This document shows positions 25,898 to 36,424 of a stretch of DNA of 64,000 nucleotides, one piece after another. The DNA is from Candidatus Zixiibacteriota bacterium (GTDB lineage Bacteria > Zixibacteria > MSB-5A5 > GN15 > FEB-12), in contig JBFLZR010000006.1 of NCBI GenBank assembly GCA_040756055.1, positions 62,001 to 126,000 on the forward strand. Direction: 5' to 3'. Under the pieces are notes generated by a model. It did not search any database and was not told the DNA's origin. It worked only from the letters and a program-made list of their open reading frames with translations. Each line of letters opens with the position of its first letter. Position 1 is the first letter of the stretch. Position numbers and translations under genes: made by a program.

Positions 25898-27488
25898 ATG
25901 AATTCACTTTCATTTGTGCCTTATGTTTGTTATCGACAAAATCACCGCTCCATTTGAGAGCTATTAATGTTATGTCGTCGGATTGTTCACTTCCGGCCGC
26001 AAAAGACTCAATGTCCACGATGGTTTTGGAGACTAAGTCCTTTGGCTGCAACGAATTATATCTTGTCACCGCATGCATGAAGCGTTCCATGCCGAACTCC
26101 TCGGAACGATTGTTGCGGGCCTCATTGATGCCGTCGGTGTACTGAATTATCCAGTCGGATTCTGACAGCCTTATTTCGCCGTCTTCAATCCGGGCGCTGA
26201 ACTGCGCGGCAGATGTCATACCCAGCGGAAATCCTTTGGTCTTTATCAACTTACACTCGCCCTGCACAGAATCATACCAGAGCAGAGGGTTATGACCCGC
26301 TGAAGCAAAGGTAAAACAGCCGGTTGCCTGGTCGAGAATTCCGAAAAACATGGTTACGAACATGCCCTTTTTAATGTTCGCGGCAAGTTCGCGGTTGACT
26401 TCGGATAGAATCTGCGAGGGGCGTTGGGGGTGTCGGGCGACTTTCTTAATAATGTCGCGGGTCAGAAGCATCACCAGCATTCCCGGCAACGATTTCCCGG
26501 ATACATCAGCGACCACCACCCCGAGGCGATTATTGTCGAACTCGATGAAGTCGTAATAATCCCCGCCGACTTCACGGGCGCTTCGGTAGACGCCGGCTAT
26601 CTCAAAGGACTTGCCGGACGGAAAGCCCTCGGGCAAAATACTCTTTTGAATTTCCCGGGCAATTTCAAGCTCACGAGCGATCCTCTCTCTTTCTATCAAA
26701 TCCTTCTGGGCCTGATTGAGTTTGGCGCCCATGACGCGCATGGTTTCGGCAAGGTAGCCGAATTCGTTCTTGGAATGAAGAGGGATGTCTATCGCGATGT
26801 TATCGAATTTGATGTTTTTCAGATTGTCGGTAATGATGCTGATGGGACGGAGTTTCCGATGGAGGACCATCAGCGTGACCGGCAGTCCCATCAGGATCAT
26901 GACGACCGTTATGGTTACGACGGTGGTAATCGATTCCCTTCTCGCCTCGGTGATGTGTCTGGTCGATGATGCCAGGGCGAGCCCGCCAACTTGCACGCTG
27001 TTCTCCCAAATCGGTACGGAGATATAAATCGTATCGCCACGATGGCTGAAACTCTCACCGTCTCCCATGCGCTCATTGTGTTCGCCGTAACCGATATCGT
27101 TTATCCGGGTCGAGGCTATGACCTGCCTGAAATCGGTATGGGCGAGGAAAGTCCCGTTCTTATCAGTGATTCCCGCCCAGTAAATTTCGGGGTTATCGGT
27201 CGCCAGCTTCTTACAGATATTATTGAGAAGCAGGGCGTCGGGTCCGTTGGCGGAAATGATGAGCTTGCCGGCGGGGCCTGAATAGGAACGCGCCTGCACC
27301 ACAAGTTTGTCGACGACTTCAGCGTTAATGGTGGAAACGTATTTATCTGTTATAACCCACCCGGTGACCGCCATCAAAATCAGCACGATCGCCGAGATGT
27401 ACAGAGAGAACTCCAGACGAATGGAACGTCGGTATTGCCTGGCCTGGGGCCACTCTTTAGCGAGGTTGTCGTTACTATCGGTTTTCAT
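25881..27488 (-). CDS. Membrane-bound SpoIIE/RsbU-type PP2C phosphatase
   Basis: About 535 residues when started at the ATG at 27486-27488. The frame stays open for a further 98 codons upstream, but that part is the shadow of the preceding gene. One membrane helix (about 30-52), a periplasmic Cache-like sensor (AGITDKNGTFLAHTD), a second helix (about 185-207), HAMP, a coiled linker, then a SpoIIE-type PP2C domain: VGGDYYDFIE, VVADVSGKSLPGMLVM, ASAGHNPLLWY and QSDDITLIAL. It would dephosphorylate the STAS protein in response to an extracytoplasmic signal. It overlaps the upstream PorV-like gene by 14 bases. Confidence 0.92.
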   Translation of the reverse strand: MKTDSNDNLAKEWPQARQYRRSIRLEFSLYISAIVLILMAVTGWVITDKYVSTINAEVVDKLVVQARSYSGPAGKLIISANGPDALLLNNICKKLATDNPEIYWAGITDKNGTFLAHTDFRQVIASTRINDIGYGEHNERMGDGESFSHRGDTIYISVPIWENSVQVGGLALASSTRHITEARRESITTVVTITVVMILMGLPVTLMVLHRKLRPISIITDNLKNIKFDNIAIDIPLHSKNEFGYLAETMRVMGAKLNQAQKDLIERERIARELEIAREIQKSILPEGFPSGKSFEIAGVYRSAREVGGDYYDFIEFDNNRLGVVVADVSGKSLPGMLVMLLTRDIIKKVARHPQRPSQILSEVNRELAANIKKGMFVTMFFGILDQATGCFTFASAGHNPLLWYDSVQGECKLIKTKGFPLGMTSAAQFSARIEDGEIRLSESDWIIQYTDGINEARNNRSEEFGMERFMHAVTRYNSLQPKDLVSKTIVDIESFAAGSEQSDDITLIALKWSGDFVDNKHKAQMKVNSCVSQG

Positions 27489-29490
27489 AAGAGAGTTCCA
27501 TGAGTTTTTCGATTTCGCTCTGGGTTCGCTCGATATACTGGCGGATTTCAGCGTCATCGGGGCTGAGCACCGCCGCTCTTTGCCACACGGTGATAGCGTC
27601 GCGCAGTTTATCCTGCCCATAGAGTTCAACGCCCATGAACTTGTAGGCCTTGACCAGATAGTCTCTAACTGACTTGTACTCGGGAGCCAGCGTGTAGACC
27701 GTTTCCCATTTCTGAATCGCCTGACTGAGATTGCCGCCGGCAAACAGCGACTGGCCGTCCTGGTAATCACGTTCCACGTCACGCCGCTGACGATCGCTTA
27801 ATGGCTGAGGGCCGGATGTTTGCACCACTCGTGGGAGAGTCTGAGTCTTTGTCATCTGGCGCGTGATACGGTTTCTCATGTCGAGGCACCACTGGTGGTC
27901 CGGGAACAGTTTCAAGGCGGCTTCGACACGGGTCAGCGCGACCGACAGGTTGGATCGTTCATAAGCCGTCGTAGCGTCGCGCCGGAGCGCTTCAAATCTC
28001 ACTTTTTTGTCCGCCAGTCTGACACTGCGGTCGTCCGGGGCCATCTCTACGAGCGGCGCGATATTGGACAACGCCAGGTCAATCTCTCCATAGGCGATCA
28101 GAGAGTCTATCAACAGCAATTGCTGCTCTATGACCTGCTCGCGGGAACGAGTCTGTGCGATAGCCGAATCGGCGCGATTCAACAGCGCCAACGCTTCGGG
28201 GCTGTCCTCGATCACGGTCAGAGCCTGATTCGCCAGATACTTGGCCGCCAGATAGTCTTCGCTTTCGAACCGGGCCATGGCGGAATCGAGCGACTGCTCG
28301 AACAGAATTCTCCGATCGAGTTCATCGGCTCTGGCATGCGTCTCGACGGCGAGGGTATACATATCGGTTGTGTCCACACCATTGCCCTTCATCATGAAAA
28401 GCGCCCGGTCGAAATACTCCGCGGCTTGCCGGTAATCGCCGACTGCCAGCAGATCATTGCCCTGCTTGGTTAGATCGGCGATCATTTCCTGATTCTGGGA
28501 ACTCAGCCGCTCGGTCATCAATTGATTGAATTCTCTTTCTCTCTCCATTGCTTTGATCTGCCGTTTTTCCGCTACGGATTTTCCGAACGAGGTTGTCAGA
28601 TTGAACATGTGGAGAGTCCCCATATCGCGGTCCACGAGGGCGTAGTCGAAATTGACAAAACTATAGGCCAACCCGACACCGAACGAAAGCCTGTCGTCGC
28701 GGTAACCGCCGCGGAGGAACAACATATCGCGCAAATTGTATTCCAGCCCCATGGCAATTGTAGCATCGAGAGCCTCGACCATAGAAAGAGATGATGATAG
28801 ACTCAGACTGTGATCCCACGCTGCTCCGGGAAGCAGCTTCGTAGCCAGACTGAAATCGAAACTGCGCGGGTAGGTGACACTTTCGTTGGCGAGTTCGATC
28901 GACGGTTTTATGAGGTTGCGCCCGACGAGATTGAAAGAGAGTCCCGAGAGACTGCCGTAATCCAGCGCGAACCGGCGGCCGATTGATATATCGAGGCCGG
29001 GTGATGAAGTGGCGCTGTAGGTGTCGAGCGAGTGCGTCTCCAGACTCACGGCCACGCCCGCATTGTAGCCCGAAATATTTCTGGCATAGGCAAGGTAAAG
29101 GCCCAGACGGTTGTCATCGAACGTGTCCAGAAGAAGATTGGTCTCGTCGCGCCTCTCGATATCGTCGACACCGAGTCGGAATACTCCGAGTCCGAAACCT
29201 CCGAAGTCCATTGTCGGCACGACCAGACCAAAGTACTGGTAGGTTACGTCGGAGACAAACAAGCGAGTGTGGAAAGCCGTAAGGGACAGAAATTCGGCCT
29301 CGGCCAGTCTGGACGCATTCCAGTACGGCGCAGTGGTGGCGTCGCCGTCGGCAAGAGCTGTCCCTCCGAGAGCCAGGTCACGCGCGCCGGCTCCCAGCGC
29401 GAATGGCGACTCGGTGCCGCCATCGCCATCAGCCATGACATTCCCTGCCATCAGCAGAAACATTGTTGTCAGTAACAATCTCTTCATCAC
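27475..29490 (-). CDS. PorV/UPF0164-like outer-membrane barrel with C-terminal TPR region
   Basis: A 671-residue protein with a signal peptide (about 1-21). Residues about 28-320 look like a PorV/PorQ-type barrel: opening FALGAGARDLALGGTALADGDATTAPYWNASRLA and ending with strand-like GVGLAYSFVNFDYALVDRD. PorV is the shuttle of type IX secretion in Bacteroidota. Residues about 330-671 are helical with TPR-like repeats (ADLTKQGNDLLAVGDYRQAAEYFDRAL and others). This fused layout is unusual. The start overlaps the giant beta-helix gene by 4 bases, so the two proteins are probably made together. Confidence 0.85.
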   Translation of the reverse strand: MMKRLLLTTMFLLMAGNVMADGDGGTESPFALGAGARDLALGGTALADGDATTAPYWNASRLAEAEFLSLTAFHTRLFVSDVTYQYFGLVVPTMDFGGFGLGVFRLGVDDIERRDETNLLLDTFDDNRLGLYLAYARNISGYNAGVAVSLETHSLDTYSATSSPGLDISIGRRFALDYGSLSGLSFNLVGRNLIKPSIELANESVTYPRSFDFSLATKLLPGAAWDHSLSLSSSLSMVEALDATIAMGLEYNLRDMLFLRGGYRDDRLSFGVGLAYSFVNFDYALVDRDMGTLHMFNLTTSFGKSVAEKRQIKAMEREREFNQLMTERLSSQNQEMIADLTKQGNDLLAVGDYRQAAEYFDRALFMMKGNGVDTTDMYTLAVETHARADELDRRILFEQSLDSAMARFESEDYLAAKYLANQALTVIEDSPEALALLNRADSAIAQTRSREQVIEQQLLLIDSLIAYGEIDLALSNIAPLVEMAPDDRSVRLADKKVRFEALRRDATTAYERSNLSVALTRVEAALKLFPDHQWCLDMRNRITRQMTKTQTLPRVVQTSGPQPLSDRQRRDVERDYQDGQSLFAGGNLSQAIQKWETVYTLAPEYKSVRDYLVKAYKFMGVELYGQDKLRDAITVWQRAAVLSPDDAEIRQYIERTQSEIEKLMELSYENR

Positions 29491-32400
29491 CTTACCACCG
29501 CAATCTTTCTGGTGAAGCTTTCCTGTCTGCCCGAGGTGTACCTGGCCGTTATGCGGCAGAAGTAGGTTCCGGGCAAGACGTTCAAGTTCTTGTCGTTGGC
29601 GCCATCCCAGGTGTCGCTGCGATGCGCTCCGGCCTCGCGATACGAGTTTTCGATCAGCCGCGATACAAGTTCTCCGGTGATCGTGAATAACTCGATATCG
29701 ACATACGCGTGCTCCGCGAGAACATAGCCAATTGTCGTCACCTCGCCGTCGGCCGGATTGAAGGGGTTGGGGAAGTTGGTGAATGACTCACCAAGATTCA
29801 CCGAGGTTATCGACAATTCCGTCGACAGAATCGGATAGGAACCGTCGGCCAGCACGGGAGATACCTGTGTAAGCAGGTTGCGATCGATCATATCGCAGAA
29901 AGTCGAATCTTCAAACTGAAGCATGTAGTTACCGGTGGCCGCGTTTTCGTTTATGTCGCAGACCAACGACAATGCAAAGGCGTCGCCCCGCTGTATGATC
30001 CGGGGACTCTCGAGGCTGATCGCAAATCCACCTTCTGTCATCTCACATGCGCCTGTCAGAGTGTCTCCGTTGACGGCGAGCCTGATTGCGGAGAAAACGT
30101 CTGACGCTTCGATATCATATATGCCTTGACGGTTTTTCGTTATCACTTTGCCGGAAAGTCCATGGAGCAGAATGTCTCCCTGCAGCGTTACGCTGGCATA
30201 GCCGAGATCCATATCAGCGACAGTAACTGCGCATTGTCCGGGATAGGCGAGGAGCACGGGATGTTCCGTCGAAGCCAGTGATGGTCTGCCAGCCGGCAGG
30301 AAAACCCGCGTTGTGGTCGTGAGCAAGGGAAGTTCCTGGGCGCATTCGGGGCTGAGGGTGAATCCGGGCGTCCGGGTTGTGTCGGTAGCATCGCGCAGAC
30401 AAAGACCGGATTCTCCGGAGAGGTTCAATCTAAAATGATCGACAGGAGTACCGCTCTCGATATCCGCGATCATGACGACGGAGACGGTGTCCCCGGGGCT
30501 GATCAGCAGGTCATTGTCGAGATTGAAAACCGTAAAGCCGCCGTCCAGTTCTATAAATGTCTGATATTGTATATCACCGCCATCCACTGCTATTCCAATC
30601 TGGTCGAAGAGATCACGCGGGTTCAGGGGGGCGCCGAGACTGTCCAGAACGGTGATTCGTAAATCATCTATAGTGAGCGGCGAGTATTCATCGGTGGCGT
30701 CGTAACGGACCGTCACGCCAATCAACTCCACTTCGGCGGCTCCGCCAACGGCTGTCTCGGGCGCCAAAGAGATCAAACAGATTTCCGGCGGCAGGGCCGG
30801 GTGTCTCATGCCGGTGTAGCCGGTGTGCATGGGGAAGACATTCGATGCGGCCAGGATCGGGTCCGAAATCGCCGAAACTATTGACCCGGAACTCAGGTCA
30901 CGAACCTCAAACGCGGTACTGTCGTTGATCCGCAGCCCGAAAAAGTCGTGGGTGGAATAATCTTTCATGTTTGCGCGGATGACGAGCGTATCGTATTCCC
31001 CGGCACTGAGGGTAGGAGGGGCGGTGAAGTCCACGGTCAGCAGTGATTGACCGGATTGAAAACTGCTCAGATACCCGATCACGGTCTGCTGACGCAGGAT
31101 GCTGACACTGGTAATCAGGTCCTCTGCGGCGATTGGCAAATCCGATTCATCCACGAGCTGCATGGTCAAGCTTATTAACTGAACCTGCGAACTGCCGGTC
31201 TCACCGGGATGGCGCATGCCAACCTGTAGGATGTTAACATCCTCCTGCCCGTAGTTGACCGTGCCCTCGAGCAGTGTTGAATCCGATACCGCCAGGTACT
31301 GTGATGGGTCATCGATTCTGCAGGGAGCCGTCCGCAGTGGGAATGAAATTGACGGATCAAGTGTCACCGCCAGAAGGGTGTTATCGTCAGCCACACTCAC
31401 CGCGGCGGCATTTTCGATAGATATCACGAAATCAGTAGCCGTTGCATCAATATCAATATCTACCCGCAGAGAGAAAAGACGCTCCTGATCGGGAGCGATC
31501 GTAACCGGCTGTGAGAATGTCAGAAGAACCGATGGGTCGGAGGGCACGTCTTCACATACTACGAGGCTGGTGTAATCCGACGCCAAAATTATCCTGGAGA
31601 AGGCCGCGCTGGCCGGCTGTGGTTGGTTGTTGCCGTCCAGAACGGTAAGTCTCAGGCTGTCAACTCTTATGGACGCTGTCGTGGGGCTCGAATCCGGATG
31701 TGTGTAACGAAGACTCAAGGGAAATACATTCGATTGTCCGCGACTGACGGCTGTTGGAGCCGAGTTAATCATCTCGACAAGCACGTCGACCGGCACCGCC
31801 TGTATGGTCACTGTTTCAGTCGTAACAACACCCGACGAATCGCCCTCACTGGTGGAGAATGATCGAATCTGCCATGATGTGACTTCCGGTCCGGCAGGTA
31901 AGTAAGGATGTGTGAATTCCATCGATTGTCCGGCGTCGAGCGTGACCGGGCCGACCAACTCGCTGTCGGCCGGGTTGGCCGATGCTACGAACTGGCAATA
32001 AACATCGGCGATTGGCGTAGCGCGCAGGTTGGATACCTTTGCTTTGACTTCAATGGTTTGACCTACCGAATACGTGGTATTCAGCGGCTCGGCCGATACC
32101 CGCAGAGCCGAAGCCGATACCGTGAAAGTTGCCTCGGCGCTGATAGGGAAATCCAGCGGACCATCGTTATCCGATGAAAACTGACATCCGTTGACAGGGA
32201 TCCGGGAGCGGAAATAAACGTCCGGCGTCGGCGTCGCTGTTACGTCTGCTGTCACAAACAAAAGCGGCATTGAGGCACTTGTCGGGTGACTCAGGCCATC
32301 GACTGTCCACAAGCCATCGTCAAAGTCAAACTGCCCCAACTGAGTGTCAGTATATTGCCACTGGTTATCACCATTAGCGTCGGCCCATAATTCGAGGTCG

Positions 32401-35400
32401 GTGAAATCCGAAGTGTCGGCGTCGCCCATATTCGTCAGTGTAACGGACTCGAGCACATCTGTCTGATCGCCGTTATAAGCGGGGCGGAACGCCAGGATGG
32501 TGATCGAGGTGTCTTCAGGCGACACCGTGGTGCTGGTGAGCCGCAGGCGACTGTATTGAGCCTGCACCGAGCCGTTAATGATTTTATAGCCGCCGCTTAA
32601 CAGCGGGAGCGTGCCGTTCAAATTTACTTCATCCTCCGAATCGAACACCAGGTCGGATTGCTGTTCCACCGCGACCGCGAGGCTATCGGAGTCTATGGCG
32701 CCGAGAGTCGGCAGATCCGCGGCTACAAAGAAATAGGTCAGAGTCTGAGAGGGGAGAGTCAGGTCGAGTCCCGTCAGGCTCAGAGTGCCGTCGGTAAAAT
32801 ACCCCGAAGCGATGGCCGGGTCGCCATCAAGCACCCGATTGAAGTCGTCGTCGAAGTGAAGGGATACGAGCCCCAGTTCATCATCCGCGTAGCCGAGCGT
32901 GGAGGCTGTCCTGGAGCGGTTGGTCAGACGGACAGAATGTAAATCGCGCGTGGAACTGTAACCGTTGTACAGAGCGAATGTCAGCACGGCGTTGTCGGCG
33001 CTGCCGGGATAAACATAAGACGATGGCGTAGGTATCGACACCGCGGTTATGCGATTCGCCGGGATGACCAGAAACCAGTTCGGGTTCTTGACCGGACCGT
33101 CATCCGCTCCATCCGTTCCGGATTCGTACTGAATGCCGCCGGTGGGAATTTCAAAGTCAAGCGTGCCCCCATCGAACTGACTGCTTATGACTCTAACTAC
33201 CGCAAAAATTCTGGTTGTCCCCGGCGGCAGCCTATGAGAGATTCCCGACAATTTCCAGTAGTATGTTCTGAAAGTGAACTGCCCGAGATAGAGGTCATCC
33301 ATGGTAAATCCGTTATCGCCGGCATCCGCGAACAACCAGACCTCCATAATATCGTCGGAGTCTTCAAGAGTGCCGGTGTTGCGCACGACGATGCTGTCCA
33401 GGCGATCTTCATCGTAGCCGTTGGAGGGAAGGTCCATGTCGAGAACCGCCTTCAGCCCGAGGCCTTCGTAGAGGCTTACACTGGGAAGAGGGTTTACAAC
33501 GACATTTGAGAGAGGAAAATTATTCACGAGAAACAACTGGTCGTTGCCGACCGGGAACTCGCCGGCCGACTCGGCATGCGGTGTCGTATAAATGTGGGCC
33601 GGGTCGACGAGCTCGAAGGCGATCTTGTTGCCGTCTTTGGGGTTGGTCTGGTCCAAAATGGCCGAGGCGCAGAGCTGAATCGAGCCGCCCGCCGGAATCT
33701 CCAGTCCGGTTATGTGCAGCAAGGTGAATCCATCGACAACCGTCGCCACCGACAACAGACTGTCATCTTCACCGATCACGCTATATTGGCCATCCTGGTC
33801 CAGGTAGAGTTGCACGTTCTCGATCTGGCTGTCCAGTTCGACCTGTGTGGCGCCATCAGGATCATCCCCCGATGATCTCAGCCGGAGGCTGTCTATTATG
33901 ATATCGGATGGATAATAGTTGGTTAATTCGAAAGCGAGCAACGGTCCGGTTGCGTCGCCCGGAATCAGTTCACGTGGAGGGATAGATATCGAGGCTATCC
34001 GCAGCGACATATCTTCCGCCAACACAGTGATTGTGTCGGTGATGTCGAGCGGCCCCAGATTGCTTCGAGCGCGAATGAATCCGTGCCCGACTCTTTTGCC
34101 CGTAAATAGTCCCGAACCGCTGATTATTCCAACGTTGTTGAGCACTTCCCAGCTCAAGGTTCCGAGATCATCAACGAAATTACCTTTGGCGTCGGTGCCA
34201 TCAGCGTAGAATTGCAGGGTCGAATCGATAAAGACTGTCTCCCGCCGCGGCGTGACAGAGAGATACTTGAGGATTCCGGGTACCACCTCCATGTAGTCAG
34301 TGGTATCGGCGAGCTTGTTATCAGGCGTGCGAGCGATTACGCGCCCGGTGCATGTCAACTGGGGAGTGAATAAACCGGTCGAGGTTATGCTGCCGCTGGG
34401 GAAGCTCTCGGACCAGATAAGGTCGCCGAGGCGAGTTGGATAACCCGCGGAATCAGTGCCTTCGACTTCAAACTGGTACGATGAATCGGCGCTGAGCACC
34501 GGGTAGAGCGAAGTGATGGCCATCCGGGTGGGCGTACCCGTTTCGTACGCTCCGATATCCGGCGCGGCGCCGGCATATGGAAGACCGGAGTTGATGCCGG
34601 CATCGATTCCCGGAGAAGCGGAAAGCAAATGGAAGTCGTCATTGTCGGCGTCATAGAACATCGGGTCCGCCATAATGCAACCCGATCCGAGAGTTACTTC
34701 TCCATACACTGGCTGATCGTATCCATAGAAAAGACAGAAGTCGAGAACGGTGGTTTGAGTAGCCGCGACAGCGAGTGATGAATTGCTGTAGGCATAGAAT
34801 ATGTTATTTTCTATGGTGTGCGGATCGCCGCCCGAGACCAGTATCGATGGCTGGATATTGCGATAGAAGGTGTTATTGATCGCTTCGCCTCCCCCTCCCA
34901 GCAATAATCCGTAGTAAAGGTTATCCCGGACCACATTGGCAAAAAAACGATTATCATCGCCATACATATAGGCGCCGTAGAATCCGGCGTTGCTGAAATG
35001 ACAAAATTCCACGAGATTGCTGTCGCCGGAGCACCGCATGTTCGAACTGGAGGCGTTGGCAACGCTGATCGCGGACCATCGGATATGATTCGCATCCAGG
35101 CGAACCGCGGCGTAATGCCCGCTGGCGTCGAGAAACGAAGAATCCCTGACCCCAACGTAGGATATCATGTCATCTGCCATCCCGCTCGAAAGAATTAATA
35201 CCGAGTCAGCATATACGCCGCTCATAACAGACACTGTGTCTCCGGGATAGAGATCGGGACCGCCGTTACCAATGCTTCTCCAGGCATGCTCGGGACTTAA
35301 CCCGTCGTTATAGTCATTTCCTTCGGGGCTAACATAGAAGGTCCTGAATTTCTCGATAGCGCCCATTTCAGGCGCTGAACCGGTGAACGGGTAGCCAACG

Positions 35401-36242
35401 CCCAGGCCGGCGTCAATCTCGGCGGAACCCAGTTTTAGATCAAAGCGTCCGTTGAGCGGATCCACAAAGCCAGGTAGTTCTACAATGCCTCCCGCTGAGT
35501 CAACTGCCGAGCTTCCATAATTCTCCTCTACGCTTCCCCAAACGTTGTTGAATCCACACACATTACCGGCTGGGGCCGTAATTCCATCGGTTCCGCTGTA
35601 TGCGACGATATTATTGAAAATGCGAACGGAGTTTACGGTCGAGGTGATCTCAATGCCGTATCTTCCCGTGTGGTAGACAGTGTTGTTGTAGATGTGAGTG
35701 TAGTTGCCAAACCCCTCATTGCGAATGCCGGATTCAGCCGGATAGGAAACGATATTGTAAAGAATCTCATTATGGTCTCCGGTGACCAGTATGCCGTGGT
35801 TGCCGACATTTCGGATGTAACACCCCGTTATCGTGCAGTAATCACCATCGAGGTCGATTCCCCGCAGTGGAACATTGCGGATCTCAACGCCTTTCAGCAC
35901 GATATAGCTGGCGTCAATGTCAAACAGGGTTCCCGGCTGATTTGCCCCGTAGAAAGTTGGCCGCTGAGGTCCAAGCGCCTGATAGACAATGGGCATATCC
36001 GAGGTCCCCGACACGGTGATAACTATAGCTGATGTTGGAGCGTAATATCCCGGCAGAATAAATACCGTGTCACCCGGATTTATTTTCCCGAGGCTCTCAC
36101 CATTGTCTACCGTGGCCCAGGCGGTTTCTATCGACTGACCGTCGGCTGCGTCGCTGCCGGTCGGCGATACATAGTAATTCTCCGCTCGGACTGTTATGGC
36201 AATCGCGAAGAATATTATGAAAATACAGAGTCGATTTATCAT
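29487..36242 (-). CDS. Giant exported beta-helix protein with sorting domain
   Basis: About 2251 residues. The ATG at 36240-36242 is preferred to an in-frame codon 25 residues earlier because it directly precedes a signal peptide (about 1-20). Two tandem right-handed beta-helix domains follow, each opening with a YVSP-G-D/N-DG motif (near residues 24 and 305) and carrying NVGNHGILVTGDHN-type coils. Next come two Big-like domains (YPVLSADSSYQFEVEGTD; VFIDSTLQFYADGTD) and then a long array of beta-sandwich modules of about 150 residues. The last about 80 residues are an NPFNP-type sorting domain ending in RKIAVVR. It is a probable surface or secreted protein. It is the first gene of a six-gene operon. 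Confidence 0.88.
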   Translation of the reverse strand: MINRLCIFIIFFAIAITVRAENYYVSPTGSDAADGQSIETAWATVDNGESLGKINPGDTVFILPGYYAPTSAIVITVSGTSDMPIVYQALGPQRPTFYGANQPGTLFDIDASYIVLKGVEIRNVPLRGIDLDGDYCTITGCYIRNVGNHGILVTGDHNEILYNIVSYPAESGIRNEGFGNYTHIYNNTVYHTGRYGIEITSTVNSVRIFNNIVAYSGTDGITAPAGNVCGFNNVWGSVEENYGSSAVDSAGGIVELPGFVDPLNGRFDLKLGSAEIDAGLGVGYPFTGSAPEMGAIEKFRTFYVSPEGNDYNDGLSPEHAWRSIGNGGPDLYPGDTVSVMSGVYADSVLILSSGMADDMISYVGVRDSSFLDASGHYAAVRLDANHIRWSAISVANASSSNMRCSGDSNLVEFCHFSNAGFYGAYMYGDDNRFFANVVRDNLYYGLLLGGGGEAINNTFYRNIQPSILVSGGDPHTIENNIFYAYSNSSLAVAATQTTVLDFCLFYGYDQPVYGEVTLGSGCIMADPMFYDADNDDFHLLSASPGIDAGINSGLPYAGAAPDIGAYETGTPTRMAITSLYPVLSADSSYQFEVEGTDSAGYPTRLGDLIWSESFPSGSITSTGLFTPQLTCTGRVIARTPDNKLADTTDYMEVVPGILKYLSVTPRRETVFIDSTLQFYADGTDAKGNFVDDLGTLSWEVLNNVGIISGSGLFTGKRVGHGFIRARSNLGPLDITDTITVLAEDMSLRIASISIPPRELIPGDATGPLLAFELTNYYPSDIIIDSLRLRSSGDDPDGATQVELDSQIENVQLYLDQDGQYSVIGEDDSLLSVATVVDGFTLLHITGLEIPAGGSIQLCASAILDQTNPKDGNKIAFELVDPAHIYTTPHAESAGEFPVGNDQLFLVNNFPLSNVVVNPLPSVSLYEGLGLKAVLDMDLPSNGYDEDRLDSIVVRNTGTLEDSDDIMEVWLFADAGDNGFTMDDLYLGQFTFRTYYWKLSGISHRLPPGTTRIFAVVRVISSQFDGGTLDFEIPTGGIQYESGTDGADDGPVKNPNWFLVIPANRITAVSIPTPSSYVYPGSADNAVLTFALYNGYSSTRDLHSVRLTNRSRTASTLGYADDELGLVSLHFDDDFNRVLDGDPAIASGYFTDGTLSLTGLDLTLPSQTLTYFFVAADLPTLGAIDSDSLAVAVEQQSDLVFDSEDEVNLNGTLPLLSGGYKIINGSVQAQYSRLRLTSTTVSPEDTSITILAFRPAYNGDQTDVLESVTLTNMGDADTSDFTDLELWADANGDNQWQYTDTQLGQFDFDDGLWTVDGLSHPTSASMPLLFVTADVTATPTPDVYFRSRIPVNGCQFSSDNDGPLDFPISAEATFTVSASALRVSAEPLNTTYSVGQTIEVKAKVSNLRATPIADVYCQFVASANPADSELVGPVTLDAGQSMEFTHPYLPAGPEVTSWQIRSFSTSEGDSSGVVTTETVTIQAVPVDVLVEMINSAPTAVSRGQSNVFPLSLRYTHPDSSPTTASIRVDSLRLTVLDGNNQPQPASAAFSRIILASDYTSLVVCEDVPSDPSVLLTFSQPVTIAPDQERLFSLRVDIDIDATATDFVISIENAAAVSVADDNTLLAVTLDPSISFPLRTAPCRIDDPSQYLAVSDSTLLEGTVNYGQEDVNILQVGMRHPGETGSSQVQLISLTMQLVDESDLPIAAEDLITSVSILRQQTVIGYLSSFQSGQSLLTVDFTAPPTLSAGEYDTLVIRANMKDYSTHDFFGLRINDSTAFEVRDLSSGSIVSAISDPILAASNVFPMHTGYTGMRHPALPPEICLISLAPETAVGGAAEVELIGVTVRYDATDEYSPLTIDDLRITVLDSLGAPLNPRDLFDQIGIAVDGGDIQYQTFIELDGGFTVFNLDNDLLISPGDTVSVVMIADIESGTPVDHFRLNLSGESGLCLRDATDTTRTPGFTLSPECAQELPLLTTTTRVFLPAGRPSLASTEHPVLLAYPGQCAVTVADMDLGYASVTLQGDILLHGLSGKVITKNRQGIYDIEASDVFSAIRLAVNGDTLTGACEMTEGGFAISLESPRIIQRGDAFALSLVCDINENAATGNYMLQFEDSTFCDMIDRNLLTQVSPVLADGSYPILSTELSITSVNLGESFTNFPNPFNPADGEVTTIGYVLAEHAYVDIELFTITGELVSRLIENSYREAGAHRSDTWDGANDKNLNVLPGTYFCRITARYTSGRQESFTRKIAVVR

Positions 36243-36424
36243 GTTTTTATAAAGGTAGCTATACCAATTCTCATATATTATCGGCTGAATTGCCCTAATA
36301 GTGAGTCCTGGCGACACAAAAATGAGGAGCTTTGGAGGAAATTAAGGCGCTGATTTGTATGCGATTACGGTGTCCGCACAGGTGCCGCCACCGTGGAAAT
36401 TTATCAGTCTTTGTACTCGAGTAA

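Noticed and set aside
25881-27782. 633-codon version of the SpoIIE phosphatase
   Set aside because: The first 98 codons overlap the PorV-TPR gene in another frame and have no domain; the ATG at 27488 gives a normal membrane-anchored protein.
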